Shown piece by piece: positions 38,369-48,807 of a DNA stretch of 64,000 bases (positions are counted from its first letter, which is position 1; each line of letters opens with the position of its first letter). The position numbers were made by a program, and so were the translations under genes. The notes under the pieces were generated by a model. It was not told where the DNA came from. It ran no database searches and worked only from the letters and a program-made list of their open reading frames with translations. Source of the stretch: Oscheius sp. JU75 (Eukaryota; Nematoda; Chromadorea; Rhabditida; Rhabditidae); NCBI GenBank assembly GCA_037178855.1, contig JASJZC010000005.1, positions 4,340,001 through 4,404,000 of the forward strand. The letters run 5' to 3'.

Positions 38369-39115
38369 TTACGGGCAGAGCTGATCAGGAGGAAGAAGTT
38401 CATTGAATCCGGTTAGACAGTTTCTGTAACCGAGAGTGTTCCGAATGTTGACAAAACAGCCATAATCGGTTGTAACGGCTGGAACAAAGAAATTGTTTGG
38501 AATCAAGCTCTGGTCTTACTCTCGAATCCAGCAGTACAGGTGTATTCCAATCCGAGGAAAGTACGCGAATAGTCGAAGGCTGCAAGCCTGATTAAAGGTG
38601 GTAAAACATGTCCTACCATCCTGATATGCCTCTCCTGGCTTCTGAAGAATGTTGAATAGATTCATGCATGTGTAATAAGACGTTCCTAGACACTGATAGA
38701 ACTGCGTTCGAGCTCTTAACCAAGTTGCTATATTTGCAAAAAATGATTCACTACTTGCAGACGTTGAGGATGTTCTGGAGACTGCCGTCCAGAAGGGAAT
38801 TTGTGGCATTGAAGAATGCCGAGCCGGTTCTATAGCCGAGAGTCTCATCAATACCAACAGCCTTATTGAAACTGTACTAAAAATCTCCGGATGACTCTCC
38901 CTGTCTTATCTAACCTGACACGCATTCCAACTCTGATCAATGCACGGAGTCAGAGCTGCCTAAAAGGGTGTTGGTTACAGGAATAGACAACAGGGAACCT
39001 GGGAGGTTTGGCTGCTTGCGGCCACGATCTGGATTGCAGCCTCGGACAGCTTGTACTGGTCCAAAAGAGCTGAAGCGATACCCAAAAGGGTCGTCACGAA
39101 GACGAGACTGCGCAT
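38369..39115 (-). CDS. Secreted Cys-rich protein 1 (DUF19-like, tentative)
   Basis: The start MRSLVFVTTLLGIASALLDQ at 39115, right after caatcag, is a clear signal peptide. Joined exons then give ALTPCIDQSWNACQYSFNKA, NATNSLLDGSLQNILNVCK, TQFYQCLGTSYYTCMNLFNI, DYGCFVNIRNTLGYRNCLTG, ending PPDQLCP and TAA at 38371-38369. Introns are about 25-41 nt. About ten cysteines spaced as pairs within helices suggest an extracellular disulphide-bonded helical bundle, as in the nematode DUF19/T20D4.11-like family, but that assignment is tentative. It is a tandem paralogue of the next gene: both carry a QF..CLG..Y..CM motif. Function unknown. Confidence 0.6.
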
Positions 39116-39346
39116 CTGATTGCAAACATTAGACTACTCAATTGAATAAAGAAGTTAATTTGATCAAAGTTACAGAGATGCAAGAGTGGAAACATTCAAG
39201 ATAACTTAGAAGATGAAAGGAGGGAAATCAAGAGAGTCTGCATTGGAATCAATGGGCCTCGTCAGTACTCGGCTATCTTTACGAGCGCAGCTATCTAGCC
39301 GGACCCCTCCCTGAATCCCAGTCTGTAATAAAACTTCATTGCTATT

Positions 39347-40554
39347 TCATTCAACATGACGACGACGAGCCTTTTCGGCCAGTTTCTTCATAACATTGTT
39401 CCTGCCTGAAAAAGATTTATGTCGTTAGTTCGGCAAATTTAGCGAACCTTCGGAGCCGTTCATGATCTGGAGAAGAGCTTGAGCGCGTTTTTCACGGAAG
39501 TTGGATGAAGGAGAAGACTGTTGAACCTAGAAATATTAGTGGTTCGGGGGAGAGGGAACAACCTGCCTGACAATGATTAGTAGGACAGAACTGATCCAAT
39601 CCAGCTCCGATACGGGTTCTTTCACACTGCCACCAAGAAGCCTAAATATGTTCATCCAAATATCTCCCTCTCAAATAAAAACCTCAGCACCACAGGCAGT
39701 TTGGAAGAATCCTCGAGTACATTGCTCGACAGCGTAGACAGCCTGGCAGTACTGGCTTGGATCCTAAATTCAGTTTATTGTTCACAAAAAGAGACAAACG
39801 AACAGCACTCATGGTCTTGTTGAAGGCGGCTACACAGTCCAACATATCAGGTTGATGTTGGTTCCAGACATTCAGGATACAGTCATAGTTCTCGGTCATC
39901 TCTGAACAGAGTATGAACTTTCGCTCATTGGGTAAAACTCACGAACGAAACCGCCACTACAGTCGAACTCGAGCTCCTTGAAAAGCTCGACGTATTGAAA
40001 GGCGGAAGTGGGGTCTTCTCCATCGCTGACAAAACGAGGCTGAACATTGTTGGACATTGTCAAAAAACGGAACACACAGTACCACACTCATACAGGCCGT
40101 ATACATGTTTCCGAGACAGGCCGCAAATTGCTGACGGGCGTTGCATACTTGGATGAGTCCGCTGACACCTTTGAGATAGAATCCAGACAGCTGCGAACCC
40201 ATTGTGTTAGGGTCCGTCCAATCGAGAGAACTTGTCAGGTTCAAGGCATTGTTGAACGAGACCTAGAATGCATATGGATAGGCTGACCACAAGTAGGGAT
40301 TTTGTGTAAGGGGTAGATTCTTGAAACAGATACAAGAACTGTGCTTGATTCTAGTAGGGTGATGCGGAAACTTTCGATTCACCTGGCAATGAAGAAGAGT
40401 GGGATGAACACAGATCTGTGATGTAGTGGCCGAGACTTGTCCAGGTGGAGAAAGCAGTTGGAACTGTCCAAACGCTCCGGTCACTACTGTAAGGTCATTT
40501 GAGTCAATTACAATCAAATCGAAACACACAGGCCAAAAGGGCGGCGGCTCTCAT
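39347..40554 (-). CDS. Secreted Cys-rich protein 2 (DUF19-like, tentative)
   Basis: The start MRAAALLALVTGAFGQFQLL at 40554 is a signal peptide, read across a 41-nt intron. Following exons give TSQICVHPTLLHCQ, VSFNNALNLTSSLDWTDPNT, NARQQFAACLGNMYTACM, FKELEFDCSG, ENYDCILNVWNQHQPDMLDC, YCQAVYAVEQCTRGFFQTAC and SWWQCERTR, with a basic tail KKLAEKARRRHVE and TGA at 39349-39347. Cysteine spacing resembles the downstream paralogue and the DUF19 type. One intron (39527-39566) appears to start with GC instead of GT: exon end cag, then gcaggt. Using the nearby GT instead would end the protein early. The basic C-terminus is absent from paralogue 1. Function unknown. Confidence 0.62.
39527..39566 (-). 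other. Probable GC-AG intron (40 nt)
   Basis: In secreted protein 2 the only junction that keeps the downstream frame open places the donor at cag|gcaggt and the acceptor at atttctag. The GT donor four bases further on leads to a TGA after about 16 codons. Confidence 0.45.
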
Positions 40555-40869
40555 GATTTCAGTGACGGCAGCCGAGGGAACAGTAAATTATCGCCACCGG
40601 GGCCACGTAGAAGTGATAAGCGAGGGATTAGCAGATGATGCATGCCGGTAGCAGTTTGGAAGCTGCGATAGGGTCTCCTTCGTTTTGGTGATTCAACATC
40701 GGGCTGGTGGAATCAGAAGATTTTAAGACATACAAATAAATCCTTCTTGTCAAAGATCTCTCGGTCACCCTCGACCAGTCCCCTCGCCAATTTGGATAGT
40801 TGCAAAACAAGTCACGAGGAGACTGTTTACGTGAAAGAGAGAGTCTGTTATTGTGTTTTCCCCATACCC

Positions 40870-40877
40870 TATAAATA
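40870..40877 (+). promoter_or_regulatory. TATA-box-like element of the NTF2-like gene
   Basis: tataaata lies 52 bp upstream of the ATG at 40929. This gene is one of the few here without a splice-acceptor-like sequence beside its start, so a conventional TATA promoter with a short leader is plausible. Confidence 0.45.
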
Positions 40878-40928
40878 TCTCCACTATCACTCTCCAGCCA
40901 CTCTCTCGACTCTTCGAAGCACACAAAA

Positions 40929-41566
40929 ATGAGCGGTACGGTCTCCACACTTTTGGCTGACAAAGTCGGTTAGCATTTCCTAGTTGCTTCTCCTTATAAC
41001 TGTGCACTGAAAATGGATAAAGGTCTCGTTCAGGATCCGAGACTGCCGTGAAGGCCATCTTCGATAAGTATCAGAAGTTGTATGAACGAGACAAGTATGA
41101 GCAGTTGATGGAATTCGTAAGTTAGTATTAAACTACTCATTTTATGCTTCAGTATCATCCGGAAGCCGTCGTGGTTCATAGAGGCAGAAAGTGTTTTTAT
41201 GGAAGAGACGGTATATTTTTTATGTTGTCTGTAAAAATATTGTTTTCAGCTATTTTGGATATGTTCAAGACCTTTAGCCACAAAGCCGGAAAATGCAAAG
41301 CAAAGGTGTGTCGGAACAATGCGAGTACAAGAGTTTTCAGTGTGTCAACAATCACTTTACTGGGATGGGAGATTGGGTTGTTGTGAGTTGCGACTGTGAA
41401 ACTCAATCGGAGAACTTGGGTCCTCTTAAGGTTCGTCTTTTCCTAGTTCTTCTAAATTGTCCCTTTTCATGGATGTCTCACACAGATCTGGAGACGAGAG
41501 GGACAGTCTTGGGCCATCTTCCACGACGAGTTCACCACCACCGAAGGGCATTTTTGCAACTGTTAA
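40929..41566 (+). CDS. NTF2/SnoaL-like fold protein (DUF4440-type)
   Basis: Six exons give MSGTVSTLLADKV, AVKAIFDKYQKLYERDKYEQ, LMEFYHPEAVVVHRGRKCFY, AILDMFKTFSHKAGKCKAK, NNHFTGMGDWVVVSCDCETQ, then WRREGQSWAIFHDEFTT, ending GHFCNC and TAA at 41564-41566. An alpha helix, a short YHPEAVVVHRG strand, an inducing A-IL-M-F helix and a final strand pair with W and H are typical of the SnoaL/NTF2-like cone fold, seen in small nematode proteins annotated DUF4440. The pocket is usually a ligand or enzyme site, but nothing here fixes a substrate. No signal peptide, so probably intracellular despite several cysteines. Introns are 35-60 nt. Confidence 0.7.
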
Positions 41567-41846
41567 TTCACAAAATACTGTACATTTTGTATATAGAAGT
41601 TTTATGAATGAGTGAATCCTTAACAAATGCACAAATATCACCTGAGGTACGGGGCTGAGGAGCTCCATGAGAAGAATTTGGTGGGTATATACAAAAAGAC
41701 TAGAGAGAATACCTACGAGTCAACAATAAAGATCAACAAAGGAAAATAAAGAGATCTCTATTGTGGGATAGAGGGATAGTTTGAGAGGTAAAGCAGACAC
41801 CGGGAAGACTTCTACCCAGGAATAACTAGCGGGACTATCCTATCTT

Positions 41847-44800
41847 CTAGTGACCATTCATCTCATTTTCCGTGCTCTCACCAGACTCGTAATATTTCTT
41901 CAATCGGACATGCCAAGCGATCGAAGAGCAGGCAGCGATTGTTCGAAATTGATGGACAATCTTGCGAGGAAGGAAGTAGATGTCATTGTGATGCAGCTTA
42001 AAGCGATAATACCACTTGGATCGTTCACAACTCACTTGGAATTTGGCATATCGTATTCCGTCTCTTCGCAACTGATTCAGTTTGGCTTCTTCTACCCATT
42101 GGATGCACTAAATTGAGCAAATTGCCTGATCCGCGAGATCATTTACCTGTGACATAGGAGGCTCAAAAAGATCCAACTGGAGTCGGTCTACAATCTTGTT
42201 GAAGTCGCCGGCATAAAAACAGACGACGTCTTTGACAGCCCGATTGTCTCGCGTCCTTAGATTTAAACTATATTTTTTTTTGCGATAAACTCTCACTTTT
42301 CATTGGTTCCTCGAATTGCTTGAAGGATGCCGACGGCGGCTGTGGTTTTCCGCTCCAATCCATCTCCAACATGGTCCGCATGACATGGTGTTCTATCTTC
42401 GAAAAGCAACTCTCTTCGTTCCGAATATCTGAATCATTTTTGTACGACAAGATCTTACAAAAGAAAGACCTCAGTTGAGTCGGTCCTCTGCCAGATCGTT
42501 TCCTCTTCTCGTCCTTGAGATCATCAGTCGGAATGAGTTGTTCCCCTGGTCGAACCCAAAAGATCGGCCCGTCGTCACTGTCCGTCACCCTACATCGAAG
42601 AATACTTCGATCTCCCCAAGGCATCAAAGGACGAAGAACAGGCGATTTCTCGAGGGCGTCGATCAGTTGAGGAAAATACTGTCCGCATTCTTCTTGTTTT
42701 GGTCCAACCATTGACAAAGCATGCATCGGACCACATCTAAGGAATATAATGGATGTTTCGAAGGTAGAATTACCGAAATGTTCCATGGTGACAGGTGTCC
42801 ATGACCTGCTTGTAGTACTGTCCAAATTGCATTGTTTCCACACTCTGTTTGTTGGTCAAAGAGCCGACTTTGATGGGCATTGTGTTGTGTTGTTCGTTGA
42901 GATACGTGAAAACATCCTAAACAATTTTGTGCTTACATAGACAATCACACTTACCATCAAATACTCGGCCGCGTTCTCCAAAATGGCTATGACAAAGAAG
43001 GGACATCCTTTCTTTTCGGCTACTCCTAGACGAATGAACTGTCGGGCAAACTCGTGTCTCTCCTCCTTGTTTAATTTCTCTCTGACCTTTCTCCAATCCG
43101 TCTTGAGAACAGAGGCTCCTCCATTCGGATGAGTCTCAATCTTGACCAATTCGCGGAACTAAAATGGAAAGTATCAATGGGAGATTTTGACTCACATGTT
43201 CATTCAATTTGGGAAGTTTGTCCTTTTTGTGTTTCTTCTCCTTTTTCTCTTTCTTTTGATCTCCATTCGGTATCTCTTCATTCTTCACAGAAGTCGGTGG
43301 TATTACCCTAAGGAAGAGTGAACAAACTAAAATTGACCTACGGAATGGATCCCTCAACGGTTTGAAGAGGTTCTTTATTTACAGTAGACTTTTGCTCCAA
43401 AGTCACTGACGAAAGCTGAAGGAGAATTCATACGTTTTAAAACCCCAACAACACAACCTCTTCCTTCTTTATCTCCTCTTTCACCTCAACTGGCGCCTTT
43501 CGACTTTTGTTGGCCGAAGAAGGGGAAGCCGGTGATGACTGTATTCCATTTTTGGCAGGAGTCGTGTTCACAGACAGTTCTTTATTCTAAATAGCGTTGG
43601 AATATACAAAAATAACATCTTGAACCTACCTCTTTCAGCTTCTTTTCATCGACGAGTGCTTTCTTCGGAGAAGTCGGAGCAGTCTTTGGGATGGTTTTCT
43701 GATAGGAAAAATAATAATTACAATTGTTCGAACTGACCTCTTTTTGTGAGGTTGTCGGTACAGAAGACGAAGGTCTGTGGTGGTGATGATGCTCCTTCTG
43801 GAACTCATTTTTCGGAATCAAATAAAAAACTGCATCTCCATCTTTATGCCTGTCTGCGGCAATTCTAAAGATTTGAAAAATACCTTTTCTTTTTTGTGGT
43901 CGTGTTTGTGTTCCTTTTTCTTTTCTTCCGCTTTGTCAATGGACGACGTCTGACATGAGAGCAATTTCTCCGGGGATTCCTTCCTTTCGACTGACTGATA
44001 AGACTTTTCGACTTTCCGAGGAGATAATCCAGATTCGGGACTAGATTTCTCGGCTTCGGGCACAATTCTTTTATCCGTGTCACGACTAGTGTCAGTCTCC
44101 TCGAGTTTTGGTTTCTTCAGTAGAATCGGGCTGATTTTACCGGCTACTTTGCTGATCACCTACAATGGGAAATGAGAAACAAATAATCTAGGACCAACAT
44201 TGACTCTTCGAGGAGAACCAGGGGACAAGTCTTCCTCGTCCGATGAAGTCAGGTTGACATAGTCAACAACCTCCTTTTCCAAATCATTCCTTCTTTTGGT
44301 ACTCAACTAAATTCTAACAATAGAATCTGGCGAGAGAGAACTTACAAAATTTGGTCTTGGATTGGGAGGAGGCGGTGGACGAGGAGGCTCAACTGGCGGC
44401 GGAGGCTTTACATGAGATCGACCACTTATCTTATTTTTCAGCCCCTTCTCTTCAGACTTTTCTTCGTGACCCACCTTCAAATGCTCAACTTTATATACTT
44501 GGAATTAAAACCCACCTTCGATTTGTTGTGGTCGGAAGAAGAAGACTCATCTGGATCTCGTTTGATCTCTTTCGGACTACGAAGGTCGGCATTTGAAAGT
44601 TTTGTTGGAGAAGATTGCTTTGGAACTGGCAGAACCTTTGGTGGAACTGAAAATATACTTTTGAACTGAATTAGTCACCACGCCTACCACCTTGTTTAGA
44701 GGGAGATTTTAACGGTGACTGTAGTTCCAGCTCCTTTTTTTTCGGAGATTCTGCGGCTTGTTTTAAAAAGTGTAGGCCAGGGTCCTTGGCTTTCAATGGA

Positions 44801-45999
44801 AAACTTTTTGGATCTGTGTGCGGTCTTTTCACCGGTGTATGTTCACTCCTCCCTGCATCAGACTAAAAAAAGTACACAACTATTTTCGAGATAGCAAAAT
44901 ACCATTGGAGTTCCATTTTCGAGTTTCCTCTTTTTCGGCATTTGTGAATTCATACTAGCTCTCATTCCAGGCAAATCGGCCAAGATTGGATGGTCGGCCA
45001 TTAGACGGTCTTCTTTGGGTGGTGGCGGTGGAGCAGGCGGAGTTACTGGTCTTCCTGACCTTACTTGTCCGACATTATTTGGTCTGATAGTATTGGTATG
45101 AAAACAACTAAAACATCCAAACCTCGCTGGAAGCTGGGGTAGTTTAGGCGGAGGAGGTGGTGGGATTACTCTCTCCATTTCGTACTCTTTGTATTGACTC
45201 ACACCTATTGAATGGATTTCCACAGAACTGGAACAAGAAATACCATTAAATGGAGCTCTTTGATGAGTGTTCAGAGTCGATGGGAATACTCCCGGAGGCA
45301 TGGCTGTCGTACCAGGTGGGGTGACGAAATAGGCGGGAGGTGGTGGAGGAGGAAATGGAGGAGGCGCTGGATAGCCTTGTCTGGAAATATATTCATAGAA
45401 AAATCATGCTTTCGAGATTACATTTGTTGGATTGGCGGCGGCTGAGGACATAGGGTACTAGCACAATCCTTTGACTCAGTTACTGGTGGTAAAGGCGGTG
45501 TGCGTGGTCCACGAGGCCGCCTGACAAATAGATCTTCAAGAAAAGAATAAATTGCTTCTTACCTTGTGTCACCGTTCGGGTTCGCATTAGAGGTAGAATG
45601 AGCTACTGGCAGTCTGAAAAACATATCGATCCCGAAGAGCAGATGTCAATTTGATTAGTGAGTGAAACCATGGTTACAACAACTTTCTTACCTTTTTGGA
45701 GGTGGAGGAGGCGGTGGACATGCGAGGTTGCTGATTGACCTTGTTGGAGACTGAACATGAGTTTGTACGGAATAAGAGAGATGGGACATACTTGCATAGG
45801 AGACAAGATACTCGTGGCTGGACTGATGTCACTGCTCCCTGTTAGACACGGCGAGTAGGTCGATGAAGCCTGTACTGTCATTGGAAAGGGTCCTGTTTGA
45901 ATTGAACTCACGTCATCTTCTGGACGACGTTTCTGGATCCGATATGGCACGCTGCGAGAAAGGCTTGAAGTTGACAGATTTCTGGTGAGAGAGATCTTC
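41847..45999 (-). CDS. RSBN1: RSBN1/DPY-21-like protein (KDM9 family), start codon not fixed
   Basis: Animal RSBN1 and C. elegans DPY-21 are JmjC-like nuclear proteins linked to H4K20me2 demethylation. The first 900 residues or so are Pro-rich and Lys/Ser-rich low complexity (PPPPPPP runs near 45160-45720; [13 protein letters not shown] near 43220). The conserved domain runs from 43150: [156 protein letters not shown] and [14 protein letters not shown], ending NEMNGH and TAG at 41849-41847. Vertebrate RSBN1 is nearly superimposable. The His of vertebrate CFHAEDF is Tyr here. The 5'-most coding exon recognised begins near 45999 and has no ATG; a short upstream exon is likely. Confidence 0.88.
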
Positions 46000-46649
46000 C
46001 TGGGACCTTAAAAACTCCAGCTATTTTCTAATCTATTTGAAGAGAAGCAAGATCAGAAATCGATGAGACTAGGCATGGGTCAAATGCCTGATGAGTCGAC
46101 GTGACAAACTCTATTTTAAAAGAGTTTTGTTCAGACTCTCTAGGCTAGTAGACAACTTGGTAGGATACCGTCTATATCAGTCAATTAGTCCCGAAAGAGC
46201 TTGATGTAAAACGCAAAACAATATTTCGAATTTACTTTTTGAAAGCATGAGTTTTATTACAGGATTTTAAAGATCTTGCAACTATGATTAGTATCAGACA
46301 TGACCTATTTCTAAGCTCGAAAACAGAAATATGGTGTGACAAATAAAACAAAGGGCGCCGTGACAGACTCATAAAGTTCTGACGTCACCCTGTTGGGCCT
46401 GGGCCAACAGCCGCGTCGCATGACTCTCGCGTACGTACGCAAATTTACGTGAGATTCGAAAATACGCAAAATACTGGGTCTCAAAACGCTTTCGAATTTC
46501 TTTGGTTGTTTTTTTTTTTGAACGCAGTTTTGCTGTCCTAAACAATTTACGGCTCTGCTTTGCTCGCGTCCAACCACAATGCTGTGAAAAGGACTTCTTA
46601 TCATTTTCACCTGCTTTCGATAGTGCTTTACTGATCAAGCGTTTTCAGG
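46000..46649. promoter_or_regulatory. Divergent promoter of RSBN1-like and SET genes
   Basis: About 650 bp. It contains a perfect CRE-type palindrome tgacgtca (46380-46387), a 12-bp palindrome gcgtacgtacgc (46429-46440) and an inverted repeat ctgttgg...ccaacag (46390-46410). A first exon of the RSBN1-like gene may also lie here. Factor identities are inferred from motif shape only. Confidence 0.45.
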
Positions 46650-47614
46650 ATGTCGTCTCCTCCAGCCGCCAAGAAGGCAAAGATGGGAGATATTCCAGAG
46701 CACCTCAACCAGCTTACGGAAGATACCAAAAAGGCTCTGGTTTTAATTGACGAGGTCCAAAACGAGATCGACAACCTCAACGAAAAGGCATCTGAGGAAA
46801 TTCTGAAGGTTAGTAACTTTTTCAGCGAAAAAACATGCGCTTCAATTCGCGTCTAAAACTACTATGATAGTTTCATTATTCTTTTTAGATTGAACAAAAG
46901 TACAATGGACTGCGCAAGCCATTCTACGTAAAGCGGGCCGAAAAGACGAAGGTAAACATGTTTTTTTTTTTGCATTAAATACCAGCTTCTTTTAGGACAT
47001 TCCCAACTTCTGGTCTCAAGCCATCAGTAACCATCCCCAGCTGGGCAGCATCGTCGAGGATAATGAACTTGAACTTCTGAACAGCATCACTAACCTCGAG
47101 GTTAACTTTTTCCCCGTCATACTATTTTGATCTTCAGGTTGAAGAAAAAGCTGATATAAAAGAGGGTTTCACTGTTCGTGTACACTTTGCTCCCAACGAG
47201 TTCTTCGAGAACGAATTTGTTAGTTTCGTTTTTTTCTAAATTGAAGCAGTAATTTAGATTGAGAAAAAGTTCAACTTGGCCCCCGAGAATGCCAATTCCT
47301 CGGTGGTGAGTAGCATCAAGTGGAAGGAGGGCAAATCTCTTGTTGAATTCCACGAAATTGACAATCATGATCTTTCTCTCTTCCAATGGCTCGTTACCGA
47401 GTATCACCCTAACCATGACGATATTGCTGAGGTTCCATTGTTTTGTTTAATTATTATGCAATATTTTCAGATAATCAAGGACGATCTGTGGCCTAATCCG
47501 GTCCAATACTTCATTTGCCCTGATATGGGCAACATGGACGACAGTTTGGAGGAGCTGGCCGACGATGCTGACGATGTCGAAGAAGTCGATGAGGATGGCG
47601 AAGAGGAGAACTAA
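46650..47614 (+). CDS. SET: SET / TAF-I nucleosome assembly family protein
   Basis: SET (I2PP2A, TAF-I) is a NAP-family histone chaperone and PP2A inhibitor. The start MSSPPAAKKAKMGDIPEHLN at 46650 follows gttttcag by one base. Exons then give the dimerisation helix (LIDEVQNEIDNLNEKASEEI, LKIEQKYNGLRKPFYVKRAE), the earmuff domain (DIPNFWSQAISNHPQLGSIV, EVEEKADIKEGFTVRVHFAP, NEFFENEFIEKKF, SLFQWLVTEYHPNHDDIAEI, IKDDLWPNPVQYFICPDMGN) and a short acidic tail rich in Asp/Glu (VEEVDEDGEEEN) to TAA at 47612-47614. All domains are complete and match animal SET closely. Five short introns. Shares a divergent promoter with the RSBN1-like gene. Confidence 0.94.
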
Positions 47615-47817
47615 ACCTCTTTTTCTGGATCCGGTGTTTCTGCAAACCTGTTGTTTTCGCTCTCCATGTTTGTATTTCTGTCAATAATTCCGGTCCTCTA
47701 AACCCGGGCAAAAAACGGATACTCAATACTATTTCCAATGAAACGTAACTCCTTTGCCTAGAAATCAGACACTCATTATCCGACGGCAATCTGTTGTGCA
47801 CTCAGGCTCGAACAACA

Positions 47818-48349
47818 TCATCTGCCAAATACTCCTCTGGCATCGTTAGCTAGCCCGGCATTCCGGATCGGAAGCCCATTGTAAGGGCCTCGTGGTATGG
47901 CGTGATTCCTAGCAGCCAACTTCGTGTCAAAGAGCCATTGTTTCGAATTGTTTTCGGTCAAATCTTTCGTCTGCTTCACTAAATCCTTGCTGTTTATGCC
48001 GTCACTCCGCACTCTGCTAAATCTTTCATTTTCTCCATCTCTTACTTCCGCTTCATTTCCTAGTAGTTATTTCGTCGTACTCTTCAGCAGAACATAATTG
48101 AATTTGATTAAAGTCTGCAACTCTTTCTGAAGATATTGTTCTCTCTCTCAAGTGGATCTTATTTATCTGTGTAAGAAGCAACAGCAATATTAAATAAAAT
48201 AACGAGAAATATGCTGTAGCAATTAGGTTACTTCTGGCTAGGGTCAATTTCCCTCTCCCAATTATGACCGAGACAGAGTTTCAGTTTTCCTACGCAGATC
48301 TCAGAGTTCTATTCATCGGAACTCTCTTCTTATCATTACACTTTCGCAT
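47818..48349 (-). CDS. Hypothetical small secreted or membrane-anchored protein
   Basis: Three exons can be joined: MRKCNDKKRVPMNRTLRSA from 48349 (or the Met of MNRTL at 48316), then across a 57-nt intron NLIATAYFSLFYLILLLLLT (a strong signal peptide or anchor) with IHLRERTISSERVADFNQIQ, then DLVKQTKDLTENNSKQWLFD, IPRGPYNGLPIRNAGL, ending NDARGVFGR and TGA at 47820-47818. Both junctions keep the frame. The C-terminal Gly-Arg could be an amidation signal, but no dibasic sites lie after the hydrophobic stretch, so a neuropeptide role is only possible. Family not recognised. It sits divergent to the small secreted gene at 48533, 184 bp away. Confidence 0.38.
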
Positions 48350-48532
48350 GTAACCGCACTGACATTGATTGCAAACAATGCTCGCAATCCTCGCAGTTAA
48401 CCTACACTGTTGGTAATTGTAAAGAAATGAACGAGAGACACCTGAAGGTGTTTCGTTGAGTCATCTCTTCCAGTACTTTTCGGTTTCTGATCTCTCAATG
48501 TCCCGGGACTAGTTAACGAGAGGCTTGCAGAG

Positions 48533-48787
48533 ATGTCACAGATCTCCCTCCTTCTCCTGGTAATCGCCTTCTCTGTCATCTTCGCCATGGTTGCAGCTTC
48601 AGCGTCATCATCCAGTGAGGAACAGCAGTATCTCGAAGATGACTATTTCGGACCCAGGTTGGTACTCTGTCTACAAACCTACAAAAAACTTAGATTGCGC
48701 CGTGTTCCACTTGCCTATCACGGCGAGAATGCCTATTTGCAGCAGCTGTTGTCGAACTTGAAGCCAAGATTCAAACGCAGCCTGTAA
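48533..48787 (+). CDS. Small secreted peptide precursor ending in PRF-KR
   Basis: The start MSQISLLLLVIAFSVIFAMV at 48533, two bases after cttgcag, is a signal peptide ending near AASAS. An acidic spacer (SSSEEQQYLEDDYFGP) follows, and a short intron joins AG to attgcgccg. The product continues LRRVPLAYHGENAYLQQLLS, NLKPRF, then the dibasic KR, SL and TAA at 48785-48787. Cleavage at LRR and at KR would release a 23-residue peptide ending PRF. Size, helix and C-terminus recall neuropeptide F/Y-type peptides, but the usual Gly for amidation is absent, so the family call is tentative. An aataaa lies 14 nt after the stop, so the gene is short and complete. Confidence 0.55.
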   Translation: MSQISLLLLVIAFSVIFAMVAASASSSSEEQQYLEDDYFGPRLVLCLQTYKKLRLRRVPLAYHGENAYLQQLLSNLKPRFKRSL

Positions 48788-48801
48788 TCCATCATCTTAT
48801 A

Positions 48802-48807
48802 AATAAA
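48802..48807 (+). terminator. Poly(A) signal of the small secreted peptide gene
   Basis: Perfect aataaa 14 nt downstream of the stop codon at 48787, followed by a T/G-rich stretch (tctgttgtggttctc). This gives a very short 3' untranslated region. Confidence 0.6.

Noticed and set aside
44990-45760. Poly-proline and poly-lysine stretches as repeats
   Set aside because: They are low-complexity coding parts of the RSBN1-like N-terminus, not independent repeats.
45603-45950. Start of the RSBN1-like protein at 45950
   Set aside because: The codon there is GTG and the frame stays open further upstream, so the true ATG must lie in another exon.
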